Counted from the first letter of the stretch, positions 1 through 9,867 are shown. The stretch is DNA of 64,000 nt from Adiantum capillus-veneris (GCA_014529385.2 CM043962.1:46731098-46795097), one strand, 5' to 3'. The notes: a model not told the origin generated them from the sequence alone. Made by a program: numbers and translations.

Positions 1-530
1 TACTAGCAGGGAGATCTAGCTCCACCTCGCAGGGGAAGCGTACTTAAACTATCTAGCGATCCTAAGACCCACCTTCCAAGAGGAGAGAAACCCCGAGCGC
101 CTTTTTCCCCATGTTTCAGAGGCGCGTACTCTTGAGATTTCACCGCTCTAGGGGCAATGATTATTACAATATCGAAGTAAGCACTATGGGGACAGAGAGT
201 TCCCGACCAATCGGGACCACCCATCTCATAGGCATTGGCAACCTGAGCCAAGCCCCCACTTTCCACCCCCATACTCACACTTCCTTGTGTGACCTAATTA
301 CTACCACAAAAGTTGTTCAACATAAACATTCCTTGTTTTAATTCTGAAGCACATTGTTTGTTAAGACAACCCTTCAACCAGTATTGCAAACAACACCAAG
401 ACAGTATTCTAGTAAAAATTCTACTCAAAATTATTCATTAAAATTCCAATGTTCTGGAGGTACAACATCCCCCCTCCAACGACAGTTCACTCCTCCCGTT
501 GTCGCCTAGCTGCGCATACAACTAGGTATG
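1..530. other. No gene recognised
   Basis: I see no coding frame with family features, no tRNA and no clear element boundary here. The open frames present have no recognisable motif and no coding character. The stretch from 651 to 909, after the tandem repeat, is likewise featureless and AT-rich. Confidence 0.5.
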
Positions 531-650
531 TCCACCGCATAGAAAGCACGTCATGGACACTCCCATCGCATAGAAAGCAAGACGTGGGTTCCCACCGCAT
601 AGAAAGCAAGTCGTGGGTATCCACCGCATAAAAAGCAAGTCGTGGATTCA
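531..650. repeat. 30-bp tandem repeat, four copies
   Basis: Four back-to-back units of exactly 30 bp start at 531, 561, 591 and 621. Each has a core close to CCACCGCATAGAAAGCAAG followed by a CGTGG-type end. Units differ by a few substitutions. There are no spacers, so this is a minisatellite and not a CRISPR-like array. Function unknown. Confidence 0.85.
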
Positions 651-909
651 AGAGCCCTTAACGAGGAACTCTGCCCCCTGTGATCAGTAGGGGGGTCAGG
701 AATGATTCAACATTGGAAATAAAATGAACATGTTGAGCTAAATTTTCCCTAGCAGACATTCTTTCCTCTTGCAAACAGCATACCAATCAATCATTTCCTT
801 CCTACTTTAGAACTTAATGTACAATGAATTCAATGCCGAGGTTTCCGTCAGATTTCTCCAACATGTTTGGAGATATGTTCATTCCTAGCTAAACGTGTGC
901 AATGTTAAA

Positions 910-1080
910 TTAAACAACTTGAATTAAATTCTGACCTACCTCTTCCATTTCTTCGTCGATGGCCCGTGAGATGGCTGGTATTTGATCGTCCATGGGAGCT
1001 TTTCCCTTTCCATTGACATTGCTTGTTCCTGCCTCGCGGTCGTGGGCACCACCGAAGCGAGTTCTCTTAACCGGAGCCAT
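910..1080 (-). CDS. Short basic/acidic peptide frame, possible first exon
   Basis: A 56-codon frame starts at an ATG at 1080 on the minus strand. It begins MAPVKRTRFGGAHDRE and becomes acidic (AIDEEMEE). Directly after EEMEE lies GTAGGT (939 down to 934), a strong match to a plant 5' splice donor, so it may be a first exon and not a complete peptide. It lies about 1 kb downstream, in the minus direction, of the LTR at 2082-2818, so it could instead be the start of a gag-like gene. I do not recognise the family. No acceptor or second exon was identified in the remaining 900 bases. Confidence 0.3.
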   Translation of the reverse strand: MAPVKRTRFGGAHDREAGTSNVNGKGKAPMDDQIPAISRAIDEEMEEVGQNLIQVV

Positions 1081-2081
1081 TTTACTCACTACTTTAAGTA
1101 ATTAGCTTAGAGAAAAGAGCTAAGGTTCGCAAGCGTCATAACAACCCAATAGATAGATTAGCAACATTAATTAATCCCTCCTATATGAGAGGTCTAGATT
1201 TTTCCATATAGCAATCATTATGAATGACACATATTCCTATGGGAACCGGATCTAAAGATAATTACTCGGCTTACATGATTAAGAATAATAGGATTTCACT
1301 AATGGAATTACTAGAGAGATGAATTACGCATGATTAATCTCTTTCCTAGCAAATAGATGGTGCAGATTCACCTTATGCATAGGTGTAAGAAAAGTCAACT
1401 CTTAGAGACTTAACGACGGATTAATTATTCCTTAATTACATATTAATGCATAAGGGAAATGAATTTAATTTAGCTACAATATTAATGAATGATAGAAAGA
1501 GTGATTCTCATCAATCTACACAATTACCAGCTTATCGATTAATTACTATGCTACCTAGAGAGAGAAAATTCTAATAATCATGCACTTAATCATTAATTAA
1601 GAGTGATGAATGTCTCATAACTCAGCTATGGGATGATGATTACATAATAGAATATGGTTAAGGAGAAATTAGAGAGTAATTATAAAGAATTACGACTAGG
1701 AATAAGCATAATAGACGAGGAATTTAGATGGTAATGAAAAGAATTTACAGAAGGCATTAATTAAACTGTGGTTACCGTGATTAAGGGCTGATAATCTTCT
1801 CGATTCTCTGATCTAATCGATCTTCTTGAGGCGAGAATTCGACAGCACCTCCCTCCTTGTTCCTCCTTCAAAAGGTGTGTGTACCGGCAGCACCTTCCCA
1901 GTGTGTGTGTAGGTGTGTGTGTGTGTGCACTATATGTGTGTGTGAGCATATGTATGTGTGTGTGTGTGTGAGTATGCCTTTAAATAGGCTCTTACAGACT
2001 GAAAATCGATTTGTGCTGCTATAAGCATCTGAGTGAGCACTCAGTCCTTGCATGGCAAGTCTAGTTGCCTACCCACCAAGT
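1081..2081. other. AT-rich non-coding stretch
   Basis: Stop codons are frequent in all frames and no protein motif is visible. On the minus strand it lies between the LTR at 2082-2818 and the ATG at 1080, so it may be an element leader. A TATTTAAAGG sequence near 1980-1989 on the minus strand could be a weak TATA element. Confidence 0.35.
1870..1975. repeat. (TG)n / (CA)n microsatellite, interrupted
   Basis: Alternating TG runs broken by short interruptions, with no coding meaning. Frames across it give only HTHTHT-type peptides. Confidence 0.9.
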
Positions 2082-2165
2082 TGTTAGGAAATAAGACGTA
2101 GCTAAATAGATAATTGAGTAGATTACTTAATGGAGAGAGACAAATTTACATACACGAGATTATGG

Positions 2166-2168
<3 letters not shown>

Positions 2169-2211
<43 letters not shown>
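2169..2211. repeat. (GA)n microsatellite
   Basis: About 21 GA dinucleotides inside the LTR-like block, downstream of its TATA box in the minus direction. Confidence 0.95.
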
Positions 2212-2214
<3 letters not shown>

Positions 2215-2561
2215 CATGATATACGTGGTTCACCCAATGTGGGCTACGTCCACGGGAAAGCAGCCACTCAATGGCTTTAGTACTTCAAAACAAGAAGTAG
2301 TTTACAAAGGGATTATACCCTTAATGGAGCTCCCGCCTTGCTTCACTCTCACCGCCTCACACTCACCTTGTTGCATCAACTTCACACTATGAAATGTGTG
2401 TAGAAATGGCCTCCTTTTATAGGCCAAAAGGGTTGCCCTCTCTTATGAGAGGCAGCCATGTGTAGCCGCCCTTGTGTGAATAAGTCCAAATCGGACCCTC
2501 CAATCCGCCCATTTGTGGCCGCCCTTGTGTAGACAAATCCGCCATCGAGTTCGGCCATCGG

Positions 2562-2640
2562 CCATTGACTTCCGACCACCGGCCACCGGCCATTGACTAC
2601 CGGCCACCGGCCAACCGACCGGTTGTTTTCCGGACGCCGT
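2562..2640. repeat. Short GC-rich degenerate repeats (CGGCCA/CCGGCC)
   Basis: Several imperfect copies of a 7- to 20-base motif built on GGCCATTGACT and ACCGGCCACCGGCC lie in the presumed U3 of the LTR. Such arrays are common in plant U3 regions and could be enhancer-like; no activity can be read from sequence. Confidence 0.5.
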
Positions 2641-2818
2641 CTGGCCATAATATTCCGGCGAAAAGGAATATTCCGGCGAGGGGGGGAAAAAGTCTCGAGG
2701 GCTTCCGTCCTCGAGGCCCCCTAAAGTTGCCCCTGATTTTTTACTGTGAAAATTTTGGTTTCTGGTGAGTGATTTTTCTTCACGCACGATGGCTTCTCCT
2801 CATAATGGGGGCCTTACA

Positions 2819-3418
2819 GATGTGCGCTTTTACCACAGAAAATTACAAGGGTAAATCAGGCTCCATACTTAACACAAGTGTCCAGTTGGTTTAGTTAACT
2901 GGTTCTCACACTTAGTTGCAAGCTTGGAAACTTCCCAAAGACTCCCACAAGGCAAGAGGACACCCCCTAGCTGCTAAAGCTGGTCTGGAGTGGCCTGGAA
3001 CCTGTTCCCACACAGCCCCGGGCCTCCGGTGCCTCCCCGGACAATTTTATGAAAAATTGGTTTTAGACTAAAACGGGTCATACGAGTCGGATTTTGATGC
3101 CATAAATTGCTATACTGAGCTCTAACTAAGGCGTACTGGACCGAGTACCTGCCATATTTAGCAGCCCTCCCAGGGTCCGAAATTGCATTTTTTTTAAATT
3201 CGGGGTACGGGTGTAGTTTTTCGAGACGATCAAAACTAGACGGTTCGGGCGACCAAAAACTTTCTATTTTTAAAATTTTTTTACAAAAATTATTTCAATT
3301 CACATTTCGAAGCTTTAAAACATTTTGAACATCATGGCACTGACAGAATTTGGAAAACTGCTAAAAATAGTAACTTTTTTCATTATGTTCATTTCATGGT
3401 ACAATGGTGCTCTTTTGA
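2819..3418. other. No gene recognised, junction region
   Basis: Non-coding sequence between the LTR-like block and the point where element A pol homology begins abruptly (about 3419). No gag or protease remains are detectable, so element A is 5'-truncated or its upstream part has been replaced. Confidence 0.45.
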
Positions 3419-3442
3419 TCGGGGTCAGAGACCTTACACATT

Positions 3443-4711
3443 GTGGTAGTTCCCAAAAAGAATGGAAAAGTGCGAGTGTGTGTAAACCTCAAAAAGGTGA
3501 ATGCAGCAACCATAAGGGATAATTATCCCTTGCCAATCACAGAACATGTACTAGAGCGAGTGGCCGAGAAACGAGCTTATTCCTTTCTGGATGGGTTTTC
3601 AGGATACAACCAACTGGCAATAGCAAGGGAGGATCAACACAAAACAGCGTTTGCCACAGAATGGGGGATTTATGCGTATCGAGTTATGCCATTTGGCTTA
3701 ACTAATGCCCCAGCCACTTTCCAAAGGTTAATGACGCACGCATTCAAGGAATACCTAAGAATATTCCTAGAAATTTACATGGATGATCTTTGTGTACACT
3801 CTCTTCTACGAGAGGAGCATATCGACCATTTGCAAAAGGTATTTGAAAAATGCAAGACGTATCGAATCTGTCTTAACCCGGAAAAGTGTGTATTCATGGT
3901 TAAGCAAGGTCACATATTACGACACATTGTCTCACGAAATGGCATAACCACTGACCTAGACAAAGTCAAAGTCATTGTAGACCTACCCATGCCTACTAAT
4001 GCGAAACAAGTGCAATCCTTCATGGGACACTGCGGATATTATCGAAGATTCATATACATGTATGCGGTTATCGCACAACCTCTGTATCGTTTGCTAGTCA
4101 ATTTCGAGTGGACCGAGGAGTGTGAAACTTCATTCCAAAAGTTGGAGGAAAACCTTATATCAAAGATATTCCATGTGCACATTGATGCTTCAGCATATGC
4201 CATTGGAAGTATTCTGGCTCAACCTGGAGACGGAACAATGGATTTTCCGGTTTGCTATGCGAGCCGACAGTTAAACAGTGCAGAAAAGAACTACACAACC
4301 ACCGAGCGGGAAGGGTTAGGAATGATTTATGTTGTAAAGAAATTTCGGCATTATTTGCTCGCAAGTAAATTTGTGTTCTTCACAGATCATCAAGCTCTTT
4401 TGTATCTGGTAAATAAACCTTGCAACACAGGGAGAATCGTACGTTGGTTTATTATATTGCTAGAATTTGACTTCACAGTGGTGGTCAAAAAGGGTAAAAC
4501 CCATCTACAAGTGGATCATCTTTCAAGGATACACAATGGGGAAGCTCCTGAAGGAGTAGATGATGGCATACCAGATGCTTATCTTTTCAACATTGAAATG
4601 GTACCCAAATGGTCTCAGGAAATTGTTAGCATTCTTTCCTTTGGAAGTAAGTTTGATAATACGGAATGTAGATCAAAACAACAAACAATTCAACAAACAA
4701 AAAGCTTATAG
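3443..4711 (+). pseudogene. Element A reverse transcriptase and RNase H
   Basis: This 422-codon frame carries RT motifs in order: VPKKNGKVRVCV at residues 3-14, SFLDGFSGYNQ near 47-57, FGLTNAPATFQ near 74-84, and the catalytic YMDD at 112-115. RNase H follows, with HVHIDAS (Asp248), a TTEREGLGMIY segment and FTDHQALLYLV. About ten residues that usually link RT and RNase H (the APIL...W part kept in element C) are missing around residue 240, pointing to a small in-frame deletion. The frame ends at a TAG, beyond which the same frame continues into the integrase zinc-binding part, so the stop is probably a later mutation. Homology starts before the first ATG, at about 3419. Confidence 0.85.
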
Positions 4712-5032
4712 TTGATAGCAGGACGGCTGTATCATCTTGGATCGGACCTGATCCTACGATTATGTATAAATCCGGAAGAATTCGAGTGCTACCTTGCAGA
4801 GGCACATGTCCAGGGTTGTGCATTTCATTGTTCAAAAGTGAAAACACGCCAGAGACTGAAACAGCTAGGGGTTTATTGGCCAACTATGTATGCGGACACA
4901 CATTCTTATGTTACCAATTGTACTATATGTAGTGCCAAAAGACCAGTGGATTACGCAACTTTGTTTCAGATAAACATAGCACCTGCATGGAGTCAAGATG
5001 GGAGCAAGAGCATTTGCAAAATGGGGCATTGA
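4712..5032 (+). pseudogene. Element A integrase N-terminal zinc-binding domain
   Basis: It continues the RT/RNase H frame after the TAG at 4709-4711. The segment has the His...His...Cys-x2-Cys layout of retroviral-type integrases (HVQGCAFH ... CTICSAKRP) with the usual VYWPTM before it. Near 4998 the reading frame moves to the one carrying the catalytic core (FAKWGIDFVGPI), so one indel separates the zinc domain from the core. Confidence 0.75.
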
Positions 5033-6902
5033 TTTTGTGGGACCTATATCACCCCCTGCATATCGCACCCATACCCAATATATCATAGTGGCTACGGACT
5101 ATCTCACAAAATGGGTTGAAGCCAAAGCAACACAAAAAGCTGATGCGCGCACCACTGCACAATTTTTGTATGAGAATGTTTTTGTACGTTACAGGTTACC
5201 AATAGAAATTGTCAGTGATCGTGGGACACATTTTCTTAATGAAGTCATTGAATATCTGCTAGAGGAATTCATGGTCATACATAGGAAATCTGCACCATAC
5301 CATCCACAGGCCAATGGTCAAGCTGAGGCCACAAATAAAACACTATGCACGGTTCTCACAAAAATAGTGTCAGAATCAAGAACAGATTGGGATCAGCAGC
5401 TACACTCAACACTATGGGCATACAGGGTAGCTTACAAAACATCAATCGGAACAACACCATACAACATGGTGTTTGGCCTAAATGCTATACTACCCATAGA
5501 GTTTTTAATTCCAACTCTACGAGTATCAAAAAGCTTAGAATGGACAGGGCATGAGCTCTCTTCAAGAATTGATGATCTTGAAAAGCTAGATGAACTTCGC
5601 TTACGAGCTGTGGCTTCAATCTATGCTAAAAAGAGAAGACAAAAAGATTTTTTTGACAAACATGTGCGTACCAAAGAGTTCAAAACAGGTGATTACGTAC
5701 TTGTTTATACCTTGAAGCAACATGCCAAGAAACTTAAAAAGCGAGGGATGGGACCATTTGTTATTAGTGATCTATCACAAAGTGGAGCTGTCAAGCTTGC
5801 TACATTAGCAGGTGAAGAAATGCCAAACTGGGTTAGTGGATGTAGACTGAAGAGATATCATCTACCACTCACACATGAGATGCTCCAACAAATTCATCAA
5901 GGAAAACAAAGAATGAAGGAAAAACAGAGGGTACGAGAGGAAGCTCAAGCAGAAGCACAAGAATGCATTGCAAAAAGAAGACTTCTGCGACAACAACAAC
6001 AAAATGGACCACCATTGCGAATCAATGCCATTCGATTGACGAAGTTGGATGAAGAAACAGTGGAGCCAATAATTGCGATCAAAGTGGGCAGCAATCAAGT
6101 TGAATCAACAGCATTGCTGGATTCGGGAGCTCAAGCAAATTTGATCTCTTACGGATTATACCAACAGCTCGAAGTCACAGGTCAACTTCATCCTAGTCCT
6201 CAAGTTCTGGAAAGTAGCACATCACACCCGTTGAAAACATTGGGATGGACTATATTGCATGTACAGATACATCAATATATTTACCCACACAAATTCTATG
6301 TGGTGGCAGATGAAAGCACACAACACCCAATGATGTTGGGGCAACCTTGGCAAAAAGAGTACAATGTGCAGATAGATTGGAAAGCAAAGGCAGTCAAAAT
6401 TCAGCATGAACATGAACAACAGGTGATAGCCTTTGCTCAGCAATACCAGAATGATAAGCTGCAAGCTATGCAATCACTGGAACAGAAGCCAAAAGCAAAA
6501 ATGCCATCAAAGAACGACCTGCTAACCGAGACCAACAATCAAGTAAAAGCCAACCATGCTAATTTCAGACATATGAAGTCACCAGCCACAATGCAAAGAT
6601 CTAGGTTAGCAAAACAAAGAAAACAAGTATGGATGCGGAAGGATAGAAATGCCATGGCGGACAAACAACAATGCACCAACAAAATTCCAACAAAGCAGAT
6701 GGTTCAACCACAAACCAAGGGCATAAAACAGATATGGATCCCAAAGAAATGCTTAGCCATAACCCAAATTTCACTCACATTTGGATACCAAAGCAAAAGT
6801 AAAAGGAACTCCCTTCAGTACAAGCACCAACGGAAGGCAGACAGCTGCATTTCAAAAAGGAAAACCGCTTTATGTGGATGCCCATCAACAACAAACCAAT
6901 AG
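4998..6902 (+). CDS. Element A integrase core fused to a C-terminal retropepsin-like domain
   Basis: This 634-codon uninterrupted frame begins inside integrase. Catalytic residues fit D,D(35)E: Asp12 (GIDFVGP), Asp74 (IVSDRGTHF) and Glu110 (NGQAEATN), with 35 residues between the last two. A C-terminal integrase domain runs to about 290 (GPFVI...LKRYHLP). A Lys/Gln-rich, probably helical linker (about 300-345) follows, then a retropepsin-like domain at about 355-460: ALLDSGAQANLIS with Asp375, and MMLGQPW near 446-452, like the second conserved motif of plant retropepsins. The tail is basic and Lys/Gln-rich, with IWIPKK. The order integrase then protease is the unusual point; the fusion is directly visible because no stop or frameshift separates them. 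Whether the protease is active is unknown. Confidence 0.8.
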   Translation: MGARAFAKWGIDFVGPISPPAYRTHTQYIIVATDYLTKWVEAKATQKADARTTAQFLYENVFVRYRLPIEIVSDRGTHFLNEVIEYLLEEFMVIHRKSAPYHPQANGQAEATNKTLCTVLTKIVSESRTDWDQQLHSTLWAYRVAYKTSIGTTPYNMVFGLNAILPIEFLIPTLRVSKSLEWTGHELSSRIDDLEKLDELRLRAVASIYAKKRRQKDFFDKHVRTKEFKTGDYVLVYTLKQHAKKLKKRGMGPFVISDLSQSGAVKLATLAGEEMPNWVSGCRLKRYHLPLTHEMLQQIHQGKQRMKEKQRVREEAQAEAQECIAKRRLLRQQQQNGPPLRINAIRLTKLDEETVEPIIAIKVGSNQVESTALLDSGAQANLISYGLYQQLEVTGQLHPSPQVLESSTSHPLKTLGWTILHVQIHQYIYPHKFYVVADESTQHPMMLGQPWQKEYNVQIDWKAKAVKIQHEHEQQVIAFAQQYQNDKLQAMQSLEQKPKAKMPSKNDLLTETNNQVKANHANFRHMKSPATMQRSRLAKQRKQVWMRKDRNAMADKQQCTNKIPTKQMVQPQTKGIKQIWIPKKCLAITQISLTFGYQSKSKRNSLQYKHQRKADSCISKRKTALCGCPSTTNQ

Positions 6903-7300
6903 CAAACAAGAAAGTTCCGAACCATCTACAAAAATCGGCAGCAACTAAATACCAATGGAAAGCAAAGGCAATACGGCCCAGCCAATTCTCTTCTTAGTCA
7001 TAGCTACGGCTCTATCAACAGTGTCGGCAAAGCAAGTGCCTTTTGCAAAAAAGACAATTAAACAGAGAGCAGTAGAGTTACAGCTGTTACTTGCAAAGAA
7101 AACAGGAAACCTCGACGGCGAATGCCAATAAGCATCTTGCTTATTCCCTTCTCTTGCACAGCATTACTTTTTCCATGCATTGACCGAGTATACATAAAGT
7201 AGGGCCACAGTAATCGGCCAAGCATTAGCACAACTTTTTCAATCTATGCACGGCATATACTCCGAGGCGATACCTTGTCATCCGGGAGGACTCCGACTAG
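6903..7300 (+). other. Element A 3' untranslated region
   Basis: Stop-rich sequence between the end of the integrase-protease frame and the polypurine tract. Its Lys/Gln-rich frames look like decayed continuation of the protein tail. No separate gene is supported. Confidence 0.5.
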
Positions 7301-7310
7301 AAGGGGGGGA
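7301..7310 (+). promoter_or_regulatory. Polypurine tract of element A
   Basis: AAGGGGGGGA lies after the coding region, in the right place to prime plus-strand DNA synthesis. The next bases (GGCATTCTC) do not show the usual TG start, so the LTR boundary is uncertain or mutated. Confidence 0.55.
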
Positions 7311-7990
7311 GGCATTCTCAAATGCGGAACCAATAACAGAAACAGCAAAAAAGGGCATGATTTTTGACTATTTTAAGGGTTGTTGTTTGATTGAGAAATT
7401 TTCTGGAGTAACCCAAGTATAGATGCCCTTATACAGCATGTATCCATAGGTATATGGGGCCAAACGCCAAATCAAGCCCCTAGGTGTGTGTATATAAGTA
7501 GAAATAGACATTTTTCGAGCAAAATATTGGTAAAACGGAGAAATCCGGCCATAAAAATTGCATGCGAGTGTATATAATTGTTTGCGGTGATGTTTGTGAT
7601 TTATTATGATTTTTGGGGATTTTCTGGGTTTGATTTTGCTAATTTTCGGTAGAAAAACTTCAAAAATATAAAAAGCAGGTGAAAAACAGTCGTAATGAAA
7701 AACAAAAAATATGGGGATGACCAATGACTATAGGACAACCTATGGTACAGTGGGGGTGCAATTATGAGACTGGAGCAAAAAGTGTATTTTGGCCAGATTT
7801 TGACCGAAATGCCAAATTTCTGGTAAACAGAGCAAATGGAGTCCAAATCAAGAAATTTTTGAGCCTAAACTGCATCTCGTAAGAAGATAGGAGCACATGT
7901 CAAATTTCATGAAAAGTGGTTCGGGGACCTCCATTATAAGAAATTTCACCTCATTTTTTGCTCATTCTCACTATTGACTTTGTGCAGAGA
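7311..7990 (+). mobile_element. Probable 3' LTR of element A (end not resolved)
   Basis: Follows the polypurine tract and contains a TATA box (TATATAAG, 7491-7498), as expected for U3/R. The right end is not defined: I found no clear CA end, target duplication or second copy in the window. The boundary near 7990 is a guess based on a change in sequence character. Confidence 0.4.
7491..7498 (+). promoter_or_regulatory. TATA box in presumed LTR
   Basis: TATATAAG preceded by GTGTG; placed about 180 bases after the polypurine tract, a normal distance for an LTR promoter. Confidence 0.45.
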
Positions 7991-8889
7991 GCCTCTGCCA
8001 CCTAGAGCGGACAGACCTTCTAGCAGCTTCTACAATACGCACGACTACCCGACGAGCTCCAGACATGAGAGGTAGGCTCACCACCTTGAGCTTTTCGCGC
8101 ATGTTTGTCACTATGTCGCGAAAACTAACGTAAGGGTCACACACAAAGCGGGCGGTAGAGACCTACAAGTAGAGACGGTGGCCTAACGGCTAACCCGAAA
8201 GCAACAAGACTTCATCGGCAGCTTACCCTAGTCTAAGAGACCAGTCCTGGATGTCCAAAGGCAGTAGGAAACCATCGGAAAAAACCCTAATTCCCAGAAA
8301 CCCGCAAGAGGCCATCAAATGGGAAATTGGCGAAACGGCGACCAAATGCTACCAAAATTCATGGATAGGAGCATCTCGACATGCTCGACAAGTCTATATG
8401 ACCCGCATGACCAAAAAGTGACCCGAAGCGGCACTAAACTTCAGAAACGGCATCAGACACACAAAGCGTCAAATTGCTCTTGCGACCAAACCGCAAGTCC
8501 GTTTGCCACCAAACTTCACGAGCGGCCTTCTTAGACCATCAACAACCAAGTCCTATGGTGGTAGATCACCACAAATCATTGAAGGTATGTAAACGCAACC
8601 ACGGGTGCTTCTAGAGCGACAAATTGCCAAATGGAGCTCCGGTGAAGCCAAAGTCGACAAAAACCAAACGGCAAGGATCCCCAAGGGATCGGGAAGCTAT
8701 GGAGACCAACATCAAGAAATTTCATCGCCAAAAAGCACTCCAAAAGTCACAAAATGGCTCGGAGGCTCTGAAGTCCACACAGGGAGTTATTCTCTATCTA
8801 TTTGACTTTTTTATTGAAATTAGGCTCAAAAGGGACTTAGGGGGGCCAAGGGCAAGCACTGCGAGCACCAGCAATGAAAAAATCACCAG

Positions 8890-8915
8890 GAGACATCCTA
8901 CTCATAGGATGTCTC
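8890..8915. promoter_or_regulatory. Inverted repeat 1 (11-bp arms, 4-base centre)
   Basis: GAGACATCCTA is followed by CTCA and then the exact reverse complement of the arm. It could form a hairpin in RNA or be a dimeric protein site; role unknown. Confidence 0.75.
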
Positions 8916-9438
8916 AAGGGCACTTTTGGGCACAACCTCCAACATTTTTCATCATGCACATTTTCTGGATGACATTTACAAGCTATCTACCAAGTCTCAT
9001 CACATTTGGACCAAATTTGACCTCATATGCATGAAAAAACGCAAAGTTAGGGCATAGAGGCAATAATGGGCCATAGAACTACCAAATCTTGTCCAAATCC
9101 CATGAAACTTGCACAACACATTCACCAACACATCAACAACCAATCTGTGTGGTCAGAAGGAAAAAATGATGAGTCTATTTAACTTTTTTGGACATGCAAG
9201 GGATGTTTTATTATTCCAGATCCAATCACCTCATCATCAGGAGCCCATATATCAAGTTTGAAGCCATTCTAATCACTTTTGACCCCCAAAACCTTCAAGA
9301 TACACTTTTTGAGCCCAAAAACCCCACACAGAGCCTTACAAGCATCAAATCTTGTCCAAATTCAAATCCAAGAACATGGCCACGTTCCATAGGCCAAGGA
9401 CAACCCACAGAACAAGTTTCATGTCATTTTGATGAAAA

Positions 9439-9462
9439 AGACATCCTACGCGTAGGATGTCT
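9439..9462. promoter_or_regulatory. Inverted repeat 2, perfect 24-bp palindrome
   Basis: The half-site AGACATCCTACG is followed directly by its exact reverse complement, giving a CGCG centre. This is the best-preserved copy of the repeated palindrome. Confidence 0.85.
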
Positions 9463-9722
9463 CCAGCATAAATTTAGCCTTCTGTGCAAAGAATGACATC
9501 ATGGGAGCCAATACCATGGTGCAATAAGCCCATATACCAATTTTCAACCCATTTGGACATCAATTGCTGCCTATGATGGACATTCTACCCAAATTGTGAC
9601 CTAAAGCCTGAATCAGCCCAAAAATCCACTTTTTGATATCCAAATTCAAATCCAAGCATATAGCCATGTTCCATGAGCCATACACTACCAGCATGTCAAA
9701 TATGAACCAATTCTGATGAAAA

Positions 9723-9746
9723 AGATATACTACGCGTAGGATGTCT
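9723..9746. promoter_or_regulatory. Inverted repeat 3, imperfect palindrome
   Basis: Same right half and CGCG centre as inverted repeat 2, with two mismatches in the left half (AGATATACTACG). The preceding GATGAAAAAG is also shared. Confidence 0.75.
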
Positions 9747-9867
9747 AGATGAAAATTTTTGGCCAGATTTGCACTGTGAGCACATGCACAGCTTCACAAG
9801 TTCCCTTTAAGCTTTATTTTCAATTTTCAAGTCATTTGGATAAGTAAAACTCAGTGTCGCAGCTAAT

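Larger units (their letters stand above)
2082..2818 (-). mobile_element. LTR of an unidentified retroelement
   Basis: Read on the minus strand the block starts TGTAAGGCCCCC at 2818 and ends TTTCCTAACA at 2082, the TG...CA form of an LTR. It holds a TATA box (CTATAAAAGG, near 2413-2422 minus) and then a leader with the stretch CCACATTGGGTGAACCACG. That stretch and the TTTCCTAACA end resemble what I recall of many plant LTRs. No matching 5-bp target duplication is visible at the two ends and no second copy lies in the window. It could be a solo LTR, or the 5' LTR of an element extending leftwards. Confidence 0.5.
3419..7310 (+). mobile_element. Ty3/gypsy-type element A, 5'-truncated, order RT-RNaseH-IN-PR
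   Basis: The block reads reverse transcriptase, RNase H, integrase and then a retropepsin-like domain, ending at a polypurine tract (7301-7310). Known Ty3/gypsy elements carry protease before RT. Here no protease is visible upstream, and a recognisable one lies in the same reading frame as integrase, downstream of it. The coding part has one internal stop (4709-4711), one frameshift near 4998 and a small deletion between RT and RNase H. No 5' LTR or gag was found. Element C (14.3-19 kb) is a diverged relative with the same order. Confidence 0.8.
8830..9750 (+). repeat. Diverged tandem repeat, about 280-bp period, with palindrome
   Basis: The palindrome centres lie at about 8903, 9451 and 9735. 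The last two are 284 bp apart and the first two about 548 bp, roughly twice 274, so a copy with a decayed palindrome probably lies near 9165. In the two strongest copies the palindrome is preceded by GATGAAAAAG, and both units share AAATTCAAATCCAAG and a GCCA(C/T)GTTCCAT phrase. Confidence 0.65.
7991..9867 (+). other. Long non-coding leader before the coiled-coil ORF
   Basis: About 1.9 kb with no convincing protein. From about 8830 to 9750 it is a diverged tandem repeat of about 275-285 bp carrying strong palindromes (listed separately). Recurrent phrases include CAAATCTTGTCCAAAT (near 9095 and 9346) and AAATTCAAATCCAAG (near 9358 and 9645). A long repeat-bearing leader upstream of gag is seen in several large plant LTR elements. 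Confidence 0.5.

Noticed and set aside
3-278. Open minus-strand frame of about 90 codons at the left edge
   Set aside because: Lacks an ATG-supported start, motif or coding character; probably chance.
531-650. Possible CRISPR-like array
   Set aside because: Units abut with no spacers, and the window is clearly plant nuclear DNA.
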